NCBI GenBank assembly: GCA_963973975.1
Contig: CAXBCF010000004.1
Location: forward strand, 94,776-158,775
DNA from: UBA1494_A sp963973975
Lineage (GTDB): Bacteria > Bacteroidota > Bacteroidia > Flavobacteriales_E > Vicingaceae
Direction of reading: 5' to 3'
Length of the DNA: 64,000 bases
The notes beneath the pieces were generated by a model. It was not told the DNA's origin and searched no databases. It saw only the letters and a program-made list of their open reading frames with translations. This document shows positions 23,896 through 32,761 of this stretch, one piece after another. Made by a program: the position numbers and the translations under genes. Each line of letters opens with the position of its first letter. Within the stretch, counting starts at the first letter, position 1.

Positions 23896-24902
23896 GCCGA
23901 ATGTTTTTTGAAAAATACATGTTCTTCAACCCAGGCTTTTCCCCAGTTTTCTTTTTCTTCATCAGACCATAATTCCGGATAAAATATTCGTTTTTGAAAA
24001 CGCGGAGGTAAGTACTTTTGCCAATTTGTTCCTCCGGTTGCAGCAATGTCTTCAGGATCTTTTTGCAAATAACGAGCTGCCGATTTGTAATGTACCAAAG
24101 GCCAATTGATGTTAACGTTCACATCAATGAATCGAATATGGTCGATTAATTCAGGGTCGTTTTTTTCTTCCTCGCTGAGTTTTGAATACAATTGCCAGAT
24201 GTTTTTATCGGTGTATTCCAACGCAAGTTCTTGAAAGACTTTGGAATATTTTTTTTCAAATTGCTTGAGGGTCAATGTTTTTTCGCCAGTTGCTAATTCT
24301 GTTGCTCCCTTTTTCCAATAAATAAATTCGTACATTTTTTCAATGTTCTGTTCATTGGTTTTCTCTGCGATGAACTCATTTCTATGGTCTTTGTCTACCA
24401 AGTTGTGAAAGTCGGTAGCGCAAATTTCTATCATTCGGTACTGCCCTGATTGAAAGCCGCTTGCAGGGAGTAGCGCCATTCTAAACTGAAGAAATTGTTC
24501 TTTCTCCATGCCATTGATCATGATTTCGAAAGAGGCAGTGAGCGCTTTGAAATAGCCATTAATTCGCTTAACTCGCTCCTTTAGAAATTGTCCTGTTAGC
24601 TCCTTTTTATACCCTAATTGCCGCATTTCGTGTAAGGTCAATTTGAAGTAGAGTTCAGTAATTTGGTGATACATGATGAAGATTTCTTCATCGGGAAAAG
24701 CCGTTTTAGGATTTTGTAAACTCAACAAGGTATCGAGGTGAATGTAATCCCAGTAGGTTAAAAAATCCGAGTGAATCAAGCCATCCAAATAGGCGCCAAG
24801 GTCTTGTCCCATGGCAGCATATTTTTCTTTAAGCTGATTTACCTTGTCCAAAATATCTTCGGAGTGCTTTTGTGGAATGTCGTTTGGATTGGCTGTGCCC
24901 AT
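23892..24902 (-). CDS. kynA: Tryptophan 2,3-dioxygenase
   Basis: 336 residues from ATG 24902 (an in-frame TTG 48 bases upstream is less likely). This heme enzyme opens the indole ring of tryptophan to N-formylkynurenine. Typical segments are TYWDYIHLDTLLSLQ, the substrate-carboxylate helix YHQITELYFKLTLHEMRQL, FRMALLPASGFQSGQYRMIE, and TGGTNWQKYLPPR near the C terminus. The proximal His lies before the last segment (HYKSAARYL). The rest of the kynurenine pathway is not nearby; the gene shares an operon with an M23 peptidase, an arrangement without functional logic that I can see. Confidence 0.94.
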   Translation of the reverse strand: MGTANPNDIPQKHSEDILDKVNQLKEKYAAMGQDLGAYLDGLIHSDFLTYWDYIHLDTLLSLQNPKTAFPDEEIFIMYHQITELYFKLTLHEMRQLGYKKELTGQFLKERVKRINGYFKALTASFEIMINGMEKEQFLQFRMALLPASGFQSGQYRMIEICATDFHNLVDKDHRNEFIAEKTNEQNIEKMYEFIYWKKGATELATGEKTLTLKQFEKKYSKVFQELALEYTDKNIWQLYSKLSEEEKNDPELIDHIRFIDVNVNINWPLVHYKSAARYLQKDPEDIAATGGTNWQKYLPPRFQKRIFYPELWSDEEKENWGKAWVEEHVFFKKHSA

Positions 24903-25077
24903 AAAAAGTGATTTCTGCAAAAATAAGCTTTCAATAATACTTGCCGACAACTAAGCACAAAAGTTCTAACAATGTTATTTATTTAATAAATATTACAGTG
25001 TTAAATGCCGATTGAAAAAATTAATAGAATAATAAGGCTTTAGCCGCAATTAGGCTATATTATTTTTCATTTCGGTA

Positions 25078-25324
25078 TTATTTTGTTTCCATCCACCTTG
25101 AAAATAGTAGATCGTGGACAAAATATGCTCCATTTTCTTGAACGATTAACCCTTGTCTAAAAGCATGTTTAAAGCAACACGAACACTGCTTGCAGCACCT
25201 AAATTGTATTTTTGAATAAATTCCTGACCTTGCGGACTTTTTACTTTTTGCTCTTTTGCAATGATGTTATTTACGTGACGTAAAATACGTGATGCAAATA
25301 ACATCATGAGGATTGATTGTCGAC
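25078..25324 (-). pseudogene. Relic of an AAA ATPase C-terminal domain (ATPase_2-like)
   Basis: Reading the minus strand, a frame from about 25324 encodes KSPQGQEFIQKYNLGAASSV and then RVALNMLLDKG, where it meets a stop; shifting one base restores LIVQENGAYFVHDLLFSRW followed by METK and stop at 25078. This is the winged-helix C terminus seen in the intact ATPase at 35572-36696 (its counterpart is GSSSNVSRIKEALEKKEVI...FIDPLFELWF). The N-terminal ATPase part is absent, so this is a truncated, frameshifted remnant. Its upstream end contains a 21-bp hairpin. The rest of 24903-25077 shows nothing recognisable. Confidence 0.7.
25261..25307. repeat. Long inverted repeat within the ATPase relic
   Basis: Two 21-base arms (25261-25281 and 25287-25307) match at 18 positions, including 12 perfect outer bases ATGATGTTATTT/AAATAACATCAT, around a 5-base AAAAT loop. 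It could fold into a stable hairpin just downstream-side of the leuS stop. Confidence 0.65.
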
Positions 25325-25336
25325 TTCGTTATAGAG

Positions 25337-28294
25337 TCAAACCACCAAATTCACAATCTTTCCTGGCACAACAATCACTTTTTTAGGTGTTTTGCCTTCC
25401 AACCATTTTTGGGAGTTTTCATGTTCTAACACCGCTTTTTCGATGGCTTCTTTGCTTAAATCTAATGGAAGTTCGAGCATAAAGCGCATTTTCCCGTTGA
25501 AAGAAACCGGGTATTTATGGCTGCTTTCTACCAGATGCTTTTCATCGAATGAAGGATAAGCTGCTTGACTTACACTTTCACTATGCCCCATTTTTTGCCA
25601 CAGTTCCTCTGCAATGTGAGGCGCATAAGGAGCGAGCAAGATGCAAAGTGGTTCTAAAATTTCGCGCTTTTGGCAGTTGAGGTCGTTCAACTCATTCACG
25701 CAAATCATAAATGCCGAAACGGCCGTGTTGAATGAAAAACGCTCAATGTCTTCCGTAACTTTTTTGATGCATTTGTGCAGGGCTTTTAGTTCTTCAGCAC
25801 TTGCTTTTTCTTCGCTTAAATTGAACTTGTTGTCACTATCGTGGTACAAGCGCCAAAACTTGCGCAAAAAACGGTGAACACCCTCAATGCTATCCGTATC
25901 CCAAGGTTTGGATTGCTCCAAAGGCCCCAAAAACATTTCAAATAAACGCAAAGTATCTGCTCCGTAGTCAGCAACAATTTTGTCTGGATTAACGACATTT
26001 AGTTTTGATTTGGACATTTTCACGTTATCTTCTCTATCACAAAAAAAATCATTGCTCTCACCAAAGTATATTATTCCTCCATTTTTAGTATTATTTAGTT
26101 TGTAGTGTGCTTCTTTATCAAGGATGTTGTTTTTATCTACTAAGCTTACATCAAGAAATCGTTTGATAGGAGTTATTTTGAGTTTGGTAAATGTATAGTC
26201 TCCGTAACCATCAAGTTCGCTTTCAAAAAAGTCACTAAAACATTTAATGGATTTTCTAAGAGTTAAAAAGTCTATATGTGTGTCTTCATCTTCATATTTC
26301 TCAACTAATTCTTTGGAAATAAAATATCTACGATTGTTTAGTTTTAACTGTAATGTTATTGTATGAAAGTCATCATAAGTATCTTCCTCAATATTGAAAT
26401 TAAAATATCCTTCATAAATATAATTTGCATGATGCCCAATCATCCCCTGATTAATCAACTTCTGAAAAGGCTCTTCTACTTTCAAAAAGCCGCGGTCTTT
26501 TAAAAATTTGGTCCAAAAGCGGGCATAAAGCAAATGGCCAGTAGCGTGTTCAGCTCCTCCAAAATAGAGGTCAACGTTTTTCCAATAGTCCAAACTTTTT
26601 TGGTCGGCAAAGCCATTTTTGCGCTCGGCATCCATGTAGCGGTACAAATACCAAGAGCTGCCTGCCCAACCTGGCATGGTACTCGCCTCTATTGGATTGC
26701 CATTATAGTTCCAATTCTTAGCTCTGGCCAATGGTGGCTCCCCATCTTCAGTGGGTAAATACTTATCCACTTCTGGCAATTCCAAAGGCAATTTTTCCTC
26801 AGGATAGGCTTTCGCAATTCCGTTTTCATAATATATGGGAATGGGTTCACCCCAATAGCGCTGTCGACTGAAAACAGCGTCTCGCAGGCGGAAATTAACT
26901 TGACCTTTGCCAATTCCTTTTTCCTCAATGACTTGAATTGCTTTTGCAATGGCTTCTTTTACAGACAAACCATTCAAAAATTCAGAGTTGATCAATTTGC
27001 CGTCTTTGCGGTCGTCGGCACCTTGGCTCACATCTTGTCCTTCAATCACTGGTGGAATTTCCAAGTCAAAATGGGTTGCAAAATCCCAATCTCTTTGGTC
27101 GCCACTTGGGACAGCCATTACTGCTCCTGTCCCGTAACCTGCTAATACATAATCTCCAATCCAAATCGGTACTTGTTTTCCAGTAAATGGGTGAACCGCA
27201 AATGCACCAGTAAAAGCTCCACTCACTTTTTTTACTTCTGTCATGCGCTCACGCTCCGAACGAGAAGCTGCGTAGTTGATGTATGCTTCAATTTCTTCTT
27301 GTTGTTCAGCTGTTGTCAGTTGCTTCACCAATTCGTGTTCAGGCGCCATAACCATAAAAGAAACTCCAAAAATTGTATCGGGTCTTGTGGTAAATACTTC
27401 AATTTGTTCTTCTCTATTTTCCACTTCAAAGCGAATGCTAGCGCCTTTAGATTTTCCAATCCAGTTGCGCTGAATTTCTTTAATGGCATCCGACCAATCA
27501 ATTTGATCCAAACCTTGCAACAAACGCTCAGCATAAGCGGTAATGCGCATGCTCCACTGCTTCATTTTTTTGCGCTCCACTGGGTGACCACCACGCTCAG
27601 AAAGGCCGTCTTTGATTTCATCATTCGCCAAAACAGTTCCCAAAGCGGGACACCAATTGACAAATGAATCTGCCAAAAATGCCAAACGGTAATCCATTAA
27701 AATGGCTGCTTGTTCTTTTTCGTTTTTATTTTTCCACTCGGTTGAGGTAAAACTCAGTTCGCTGTCGGTATGAGCCTTTAAAGCTTCTGTTCCCTGTGTT
27801 TCAAAGTGAGCAATCAGCGATTGAATGTCTTCTGCACAATCAGTTGCTTTGTTGTACCATGAATTGAATAATTTCAAGAAAATCCACTGTGTCCATTTGT
27901 AATATTCAGTATCTGAAGTGCGCACTTCTCGACCCCAATCAAAAGAAAATCCAATGCTGTCGAGCTGTCTACGATAAGTTTTTATGTTTTCTTCAGTCGT
28001 GATTTTTGGATGCTGTCCGGTTTGAATGGCGTATTGTTCTGCAGGCAAACCAAAAGAATCATAACCCATGGGATGCAAAACATTGAACCCTTTATGTCTT
28101 TTGTAGCGCGCTACAATATCAGAAGCAATGTAGCCCAGAGGGTGACCAACGTGTAAACCAGCACCCGAAGGATAAGGAAACATGTCCAAAACATAAAATT
28201 TAGGTTTTGTACTTTGATCTTCAGCGGCAAAACTTCGATTCTTTTTCCAAAATTTTTGCCATTTAGCCTCTAGTTCAGTGAAATTGTAATCCAT
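25337..28294 (-). CDS. leuS: Leucyl-tRNA synthetase
   Basis: 985 residues. The class I signature HIGH is H48VGH51 (PSGAGLHVGHP) and KMSKS lies at 759-763. The editing (CP1) domain has the ETTRPDT-type motif as FTTRPDTIFGVSFMV. Between the catalytic segment LINQGMIGHHAN (618 on) and KMSKS there is about 140 residues, some 50 longer than I expect for this leucine-specific region in Bacteroidota, and this stretch (window about 26030-26440) is visibly poorer in GC than the flanks. Anticodon-binding and C-terminal domains are complete. Monocistronic. Confidence 0.97.
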   Translation of the reverse strand: MDYNFTELEAKWQKFWKKNRSFAAEDQSTKPKFYVLDMFPYPSGAGLHVGHPLGYIASDIVARYKRHKGFNVLHPMGYDSFGLPAEQYAIQTGQHPKITTEENIKTYRRQLDSIGFSFDWGREVRTSDTEYYKWTQWIFLKLFNSWYNKATDCAEDIQSLIAHFETQGTEALKAHTDSELSFTSTEWKNKNEKEQAAILMDYRLAFLADSFVNWCPALGTVLANDEIKDGLSERGGHPVERKKMKQWSMRITAYAERLLQGLDQIDWSDAIKEIQRNWIGKSKGASIRFEVENREEQIEVFTTRPDTIFGVSFMVMAPEHELVKQLTTAEQQEEIEAYINYAASRSERERMTEVKKVSGAFTGAFAVHPFTGKQVPIWIGDYVLAGYGTGAVMAVPSGDQRDWDFATHFDLEIPPVIEGQDVSQGADDRKDGKLINSEFLNGLSVKEAIAKAIQVIEEKGIGKGQVNFRLRDAVFSRQRYWGEPIPIYYENGIAKAYPEEKLPLELPEVDKYLPTEDGEPPLARAKNWNYNGNPIEASTMPGWAGSSWYLYRYMDAERKNGFADQKSLDYWKNVDLYFGGAEHATGHLLYARFWTKFLKDRGFLKVEEPFQKLINQGMIGHHANYIYEGYFNFNIEEDTYDDFHTITLQLKLNNRRYFISKELVEKYEDEDTHIDFLTLRKSIKCFSDFFESELDGYGDYTFTKLKITPIKRFLDVSLVDKNNILDKEAHYKLNNTKNGGIIYFGESNDFFCDREDNVKMSKSKLNVVNPDKIVADYGADTLRLFEMFLGPLEQSKPWDTDSIEGVHRFLRKFWRLYHDSDNKFNLSEEKASAEELKALHKCIKKVTEDIERFSFNTAVSAFMICVNELNDLNCQKREILEPLCILLAPYAPHIAEELWQKMGHSESVSQAAYPSFDEKHLVESSHKYPVSFNGKMRFMLELPLDLSKEAIEKAVLEHENSQKWLEGKTPKKVIVVPGKIVNLVV

Positions 28295-28386
28295 GGAGAA
28301 AAATTATTTAGGCAGCAAAAATACCATTATTCAAAAGGAAATAGTTGGTGAGTAGTTTGAATAGTTTTATGAAAAGGTGGGATTTT

Positions 28387-28507
28387 AAATTTTTAGTTTT
28401 TAATTTTTAATTGGAGCTATTTATTTAATTATCAATCAAAAATTGCTTAATCACTCTACTAGAATTTATTATTGATTAAAAACTAAAAATTAAACACTCA
28501 AAATTTA
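28387..28507. repeat. AT-rich fold-back repeat
   Basis: AAATTTTTAGTTTTTAATTT... at 28387-28412 is mirrored by ATTAAAAACTAAAAATTAAA... ending at about 28507, with an unrelated spacer. The word ATTAAAAACTAAAAATTAA also occurs at 14072-14090. Lies in the 314-base gap between leuS and the next gene. Confidence 0.6.
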
Positions 28508-28525
28508 AATAGAAATATACCTGAA

Positions 28526-28549
28526 AACTAGTAGATGAATTTACTAGTT
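28526..28549. promoter_or_regulatory. Perfect 8-bp inverted repeat, candidate operator
   Basis: AACTAGTA (28526-28533) and TACTAGTT (28542-28549) separated by 8 bases, 60 bases before the ATG at 28609. Shape fits a dimeric regulator site, for instance of the LuxR-type regulator encoded at 32010. A second pair, TTTCAC/GTGAAA with 7-base spacer, lies at 28577-28595. Confidence 0.4.
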
Positions 28550-28608
28550 AACCATGAATGATTTTAAACACATGAGTTTCACCTTTGAAGTGAAAATAAT
28601 GATAGCTT

Positions 28609-29283
28609 ATGGTTTCATGGTATAGAAGTATTATTTACAAGATTAAAATACTCAGAATAAAGATTTGGCAAAAACTTTACCCTTATTGCCTTTGCTTCAT
28701 TCTTTTCTTACCAACTTCTGCAATCGCTCAAAACCAAAAAGCAACACAGCTTGGATTAGTAGCAGAATTAGTTCACTTAAATCATCAGACCACACAAATG
28801 GCGCTTATGATTTTAAATGACTCCAACTTAAACGCTAAAGTAAAATTAGAATTTAGTCAAGAGTACCTGAGTATTAAAACAATTTCAGATCAAATCATTT
28901 TACAATTCATTGCTGATTTTAATCAAAATGGTAAGGCCAAAGAATTTGATAAAATAGATAAACTGCTAACACAAAAATCGATAGAAGAAGTAAAAGAAAC
29001 AGACCTGAATGGCAAGGCTTCCAATTATTTAAAAGCACTTATTCAGTACAGCGAATATAGTAAGCAACTAAATGATTATCAACAATATGCGAACATTGCA
29101 ACGGAGGTAGCTATTTTGATGGACAATCCAAACTTGGTTCTCAACAAAGCATCAAATGCAATCGACTTAATAGCAAATAAATACATGAAAGCTGGGAAGA
29201 ATAAAAAGTTGAATGAAAACGAACTGTCGAAGTTGTTGTGGGCATTGCAACTAGAACCAATTGCAGCACTTTTAAACGAATAA
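28609..29283 (+). CDS. Secreted or membrane-anchored helical protein, unknown function
   Basis: 224 residues. A long N-terminal region rich in Arg/Lys leads to a hydrophobic stretch (LYPYCLCFILFLPTSAIAQ, about 24-42) ending in a plausible signal-peptidase site AIA-QN. The mature part is predicted almost wholly helical with Lys/Asn/Gln-rich surface and no Cys. I recognise no family. It is the first gene of a run of same-strand genes leading through two paralogous small proteins to a histidine kinase and a regulator. Upstream lie two inverted repeats that could be operators. Could be a sensed or scaffold partner of the kinase; that is inference. Confidence 0.65.
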   Translation: MVSWYRSIIYKIKILRIKIWQKLYPYCLCFILFLPTSAIAQNQKATQLGLVAELVHLNHQTTQMALMILNDSNLNAKVKLEFSQEYLSIKTISDQIILQFIADFNQNGKAKEFDKIDKLLTQKSIEEVKETDLNGKASNYLKALIQYSEYSKQLNDYQQYANIATEVAILMDNPNLVLNKASNAIDLIANKYMKAGKNKKLNENELSKLLWALQLEPIAALLNE

Positions 29284-29294
29284 AGAAACGAATA

Positions 29295-29696
29295 ATGAAT
29301 ATATTGAGTTTGAAAATTTCAAAAAGAACAATGTGGATTGTAGCAACTACTGAGTCGGGAAATTATGCAGCATTTGATCTAAAAATTAGCTCGGATGCAG
29401 CGAGTGTTTTTCATCTAAAGTACCACGATGTGATTGATGTACGCAAGTCGGGAACTTATCTTTTAGATGCTAACAAACAGCCCTATCTATTAGAATTTGT
29501 TATCAATGTTTTTGTTGATTTATTGGATGAGGGGGGTAGTCGTCATCATATTCTTAATGCTAAACAGCACGGTCTAATTTCATTGGGGACAGGCATCAGC
29601 GATCGACCCAATGCCTTGATTCAAATCATTGACATAAGCAATTCCAAAGTTGCGTTTAGCATGACAAGTAAAGGAAAAATAGGACTTATGATTTGA
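29295..29696 (+). CDS. Small protein of unknown family, paralogue A
   Basis: 133 residues from ATG 29295 (11 bases after the previous stop). No signal peptide or transmembrane segment. It shares two motifs in the same relative register with the next gene product: D58-A-N-x3-Y-x-L-E-F-V-I-x2-F-V-D-L and P105-N-x2-I-x-I-I-x-I-x6-F-S-x2-S-K-G. Pattern is alternating beta strand, so a compact beta-rich domain is likely. I know no named family. Tandem with paralogue B (87 bases apart) and upstream of a two-component system. Confidence 0.65.
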   Translation: MNILSLKISKRTMWIVATTESGNYAAFDLKISSDAASVFHLKYHDVIDVRKSGTYLLDANKQPYLLEFVINVFVDLLDEGGSRHHILNAKQHGLISLGTGISDRPNALIQIIDISNSKVAFSMTSKGKIGLMI

Positions 29697-29782
29697 AATT
29701 TAGAATACAAAGATTTTTGTTTGAATGAATTTATAATGATATTAGCTTTTTGATAGTATTAATCTTTTAATAGTAATAAATA

Positions 29783-30163
29783 ATGGGTAGTTGGTCAATT
29801 GAAACAATAGAAGAAGGAGGAAACACTCCTTTTGGAATAACAATTATTAATAACGCAAGCCTGCTTTTTTCCATGGAAGAGCCGCTCATTACAGATATTT
29901 CTAAATTGAATGTTTTTTCTCAAGATGCTAATGGAAACTTTTATCCTTTGGAATACCTAATTTCCGCTTATGTGAATTTAAATGAACCTAATCTATCACA
30001 ATTTGAGTTTGATCCGTACAAGAACATAGAATCAAGTATTGCAGAAGACGATCAACCAAACACTCAAATTGCAATAATCAACATTGAAACAGGACAGCAT
30101 TTATTTAGTTCAAAGTCAAAAGGGATTCTTCATAATCCCGACAAGCCGGATATAATTTTTTGA
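29783..30163 (+). CDS. Small protein of unknown family, paralogue B
   Basis: 126 residues, no signal peptide. It carries D48-A-N-x3-Y-x-L-E-Y-L-I-x2-Y-V-N-L and P92-N-x2-I-x-I-I-x-I-x6-F-S-x2-S-K-G, the same two blocks with nearly the same spacing as paralogue A, so the pair arose by duplication. An acidic stretch (about 63-92) separates the blocks and is longer than in A. The stop is 11 bases before the ATG of the histidine kinase, so co-expression is likely. Function unknown. Confidence 0.65.
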   Translation: MGSWSIETIEEGGNTPFGITIINNASLLFSMEEPLITDISKLNVFSQDANGNFYPLEYLISAYVNLNEPNLSQFEFDPYKNIESSIAEDDQPNTQIAIINIETGQHLFSSKSKGILHNPDKPDIIF

Positions 30164-30174
30164 CAATAGCTGGA

Positions 30175-32013
30175 ATGTGTTTATATAAAAAATCATTCTT
30201 TTTTATTCTATTAGTCACTATTTTAGGGGTAAATAGCTTAAATGCGAGAATAAATCCAAAAACGAATTGGTTAAAAATTGATAGTTTAGTAAAACTATCT
30301 GAGGAACTTAGGCAAAGTAATCTAGACAGCAGTTTGTTCTTGATTGAATCAGCTGAAAAAATGATTCAAAATCCTTGGGATACTTCAATAGTGCAGAATT
30401 TATTTTATTTTAAAGGAAAGCTTCTCCTCAGCTCTGGCGATTATCAAAATTCCATACGCTATTTTTTAAAGTCTTTAAAAGTATTGGAGCAAAGTCCAAA
30501 TAATTTTGATAGTTACAGAGAAACTAAAGCTAATATTTATCAGCATCTTGCATCAGTTTATTATTACACTGATAGTTACGAAAAAGCAGACTATTATTTA
30601 AATAAATGCATTTCACTGAATCAGGAAGTTGATAGAAGTGGTGCTAGATCTGTGGGTTGTTACAATATTAAAGCCTTAATCTTTTACGATAAAGACGAAT
30701 TAGATTCTGCTCTTTTTTATTTTACAAATCTTCTAAATATTAATGAAGCACTAAGAGCGGAGGGATTGACAAAAGAAGAGAATCTTTCAGGGAACTATGC
30801 CAATATTGCAATGGTTTATTCAGATTTAAACCAACATGAAAAAGCTTTAGACTTTTTTTCTAAAGGTTTGGAGTATTATAAAGCAAACAACGATTATTTA
30901 CCACTCTCTTGGATTTACGGAAGGATTTCGAATGAATACATAATCTTGGAGAATAAAGAAAAAGCATTCCACTATTTAACATTGGCTAAGGAGGCAGCAG
31001 AATTATCCGCCTCACTTCAAACTCAGGTAGATTTAGCTAAATCCATGGTTGATTATTGCATCACTTTTAATGAGGTAGATTTATTGAAAGATGCTTTAAA
31101 AGAGCAATTAAGGCTGAATGATTCTTTGGTTCAGTCTAAAATTAATAAAAACATTCATGAGCTTGAAGCAAAGTATCAGCTAAATGAAAAGGAGGCAGCC
31201 TTGGCATTGAGTAAAGAAAATAGTGCTCGTCTTTCTGCGGAAAATAAAATTCAACGCACATTTTTATTTTCGGCAATTATTGGCTTAGGAATATTGATTG
31301 TAGCTCTCTTTTTTGTTTACCGATTTTACCTACAGCGCAAAAAAATTGACCAGATGGAGTTGCAAATCAAAGATACTAAGTTGGATGAATTGATGTCGAA
31401 CTATGAATCTGCTGCTTTAAGCGCCATGTTGGAAGGGCAAGAAAAAGAAAGAGGGCGCATTGCTCAAGATTTACACGATCGCTTGGGAGGAACTTTGGCT
31501 GCGCTAAAATTGGCATTGAGAAAACCTGAGAACAAGGTTGATCCCGAAGATTTATTAATTGTTGATGAAGCTGTTAGTGAAGTAAGAGCAATAGCTCATA
31601 ATTTATCAAGTGGGTTACTAGAAAAATACGGATTAAACGAGGCCTTGCAACAACTCTTTCAATCCATTGAGCGATCAGGCGGCATAAAATTTCAAATGTA
31701 TTTGCATCCTTCTGTAACTGGTTTAGGACAAAATGTTGCACTTGAGCTTTACCGAATGGTGCAAGAAATGGTGAGCAATACAATTAAACATGCCAATGCC
31801 ACTGAAATAAATTTACAGACTAATTTAGTCGACGATATTTTTAACCTCATTTTTGAAGATAATGGAGCTGGGTTTGATGTACAGAAAGTGAAAAATGGCA
31901 TTGGTTTATTTAATTTGCAAAAACGAGCTGAAAATATCAATGCAACTTTAACCATTGACTCAAAACCTGGAAGAGGAACTATTGTAATTATTGAACTAAA
32001 GATTAAAAAATGA
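30175..32013 (+). CDS. TPR-containing sensor histidine kinase (HisKA_3 type)
   Basis: 612 residues from ATG 30175. A signal peptide (about 5-22) leads to an extracytoplasmic region of TPR repeats (for example AKANIYQHLASVYYYTDSYE, YANIAMVYSDLNQHEKAL), then a transmembrane helix (about 365-385), a coiled coil and the HisKA_3 motif RIAQDLHDRLGG with the phospho-His, and an HATPase with N box (MVQEMVSNTIKHA), G1 (DNGAGFD) and a terminal GRGT. It is the NarX/LiaS type that pairs with LuxR regulators; the regulator gene overlaps it by 4 bases. The TPR periplasmic domain suggests sensing a protein or peptide ligand. Confidence 0.93.
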   Translation: MCLYKKSFFFILLVTILGVNSLNARINPKTNWLKIDSLVKLSEELRQSNLDSSLFLIESAEKMIQNPWDTSIVQNLFYFKGKLLLSSGDYQNSIRYFLKSLKVLEQSPNNFDSYRETKANIYQHLASVYYYTDSYEKADYYLNKCISLNQEVDRSGARSVGCYNIKALIFYDKDELDSALFYFTNLLNINEALRAEGLTKEENLSGNYANIAMVYSDLNQHEKALDFFSKGLEYYKANNDYLPLSWIYGRISNEYIILENKEKAFHYLTLAKEAAELSASLQTQVDLAKSMVDYCITFNEVDLLKDALKEQLRLNDSLVQSKINKNIHELEAKYQLNEKEAALALSKENSARLSAENKIQRTFLFSAIIGLGILIVALFFVYRFYLQRKKIDQMELQIKDTKLDELMSNYESAALSAMLEGQEKERGRIAQDLHDRLGGTLAALKLALRKPENKVDPEDLLIVDEAVSEVRAIAHNLSSGLLEKYGLNEALQQLFQSIERSGGIKFQMYLHPSVTGLGQNVALELYRMVQEMVSNTIKHANATEINLQTNLVDDIFNLIFEDNGAGFDVQKVKNGIGLFNLQKRAENINATLTIDSKPGRGTIVIIELKIKK

Positions 32014-32636
32014 TTCGAGTTGTTATTGTTGACGATCATAAATTATTCCGACAGGGCTTAGGTGTAATGCTTAGTTCAAAAGAAGACCTTGAAGTGGTGG
32101 GAAAATATGAATCTGCTGTTGCTTTGATTGCAGAATTACCAAACATTGAAGCAGATGTTATTTTATTGGACATCGACATGCCTGAATTGTCAGGAATTGA
32201 TGCCATGCCTGAAATATTGAGAATTCAACCCAATATAAAAGTCATTATGTTAACAATGCATTTGAGTAGTTTAAAAATTCAAGAAGCAGTTGCAGCAAAA
32301 GTAAAAGGCTATTTATTAAAAACTACTGGCGATGAAGAAGTTGCTTTGGCGATTCAACAAGTGATGCAGGGGAAAGATTATTTCACCCAAGAAGCTCAAG
32401 CTTCGTTAATCGACAGCTACCGACGTAAAAATGATCCCGATTTTATTGAGCTGACTCCCAGAGAAAAAGAAATATTGAAATTGGTTTGCGAAGAATTTAA
32501 CTCAAGCGAAATTGCTGAAAAACTTTTCATTTCTGTCCATACAGCTGAAACGCATCGACGTAATTTATTGAGCAAAACTGGTTGTAAAAATTCAGTGGGA
32601 TTAGTGAAGTATGCCATGGAGCATGAATTGATTTGA
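32010..32636 (+). CDS. LuxR/NarL-family response regulator
   Basis: 208 residues. The receiver domain shows VDDHKLFRQG, the phospho-Asp in VILLDIDMPELSG and K near residue 105 (KGYLLKTTG); the C-terminal GerE domain reads ELTPREKEILKLVCEEFNSSEIAEKLFISVHTAETHRRN. It overlaps the kinase by ATGA and is the last gene of the run; a hairpin at 32762-32793 follows. Target genes are not known, but the inverted repeats in front of 28609 fit the symmetry of NarL-type sites. Confidence 0.95.
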   Translation: MIRVVIVDDHKLFRQGLGVMLSSKEDLEVVGKYESAVALIAELPNIEADVILLDIDMPELSGIDAMPEILRIQPNIKVIMLTMHLSSLKIQEAVAAKVKGYLLKTTGDEEVALAIQQVMQGKDYFTQEAQASLIDSYRRKNDPDFIELTPREKEILKLVCEEFNSSEIAEKLFISVHTAETHRRNLLSKTGCKNSVGLVKYAMEHELI

Positions 32637-32761
32637 AATTGACTTTATTTTTCTGAAAAGACATCTACTTTGAATGCTTAATCTCTAAACTTCAAGATTT
32701 CTGTAAAAATTTACTCTTATTTATAACCCAAGGTTGAACAATAAACCCTTCATAAAAGCTT

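Noticed and set aside
25261..25307. Insertion-sequence terminal repeats
   Set aside because: A single hairpin with a 5-base loop and no transposase or target duplication nearby; reported only as an inverted repeat.
27173..27667. Open frame antisense to leuS (about 164 codons)
   Set aside because: It lies fully inside leuS on the opposite strand, has no recognisable domain and is Cys/Phe-rich as expected for a shadow frame.
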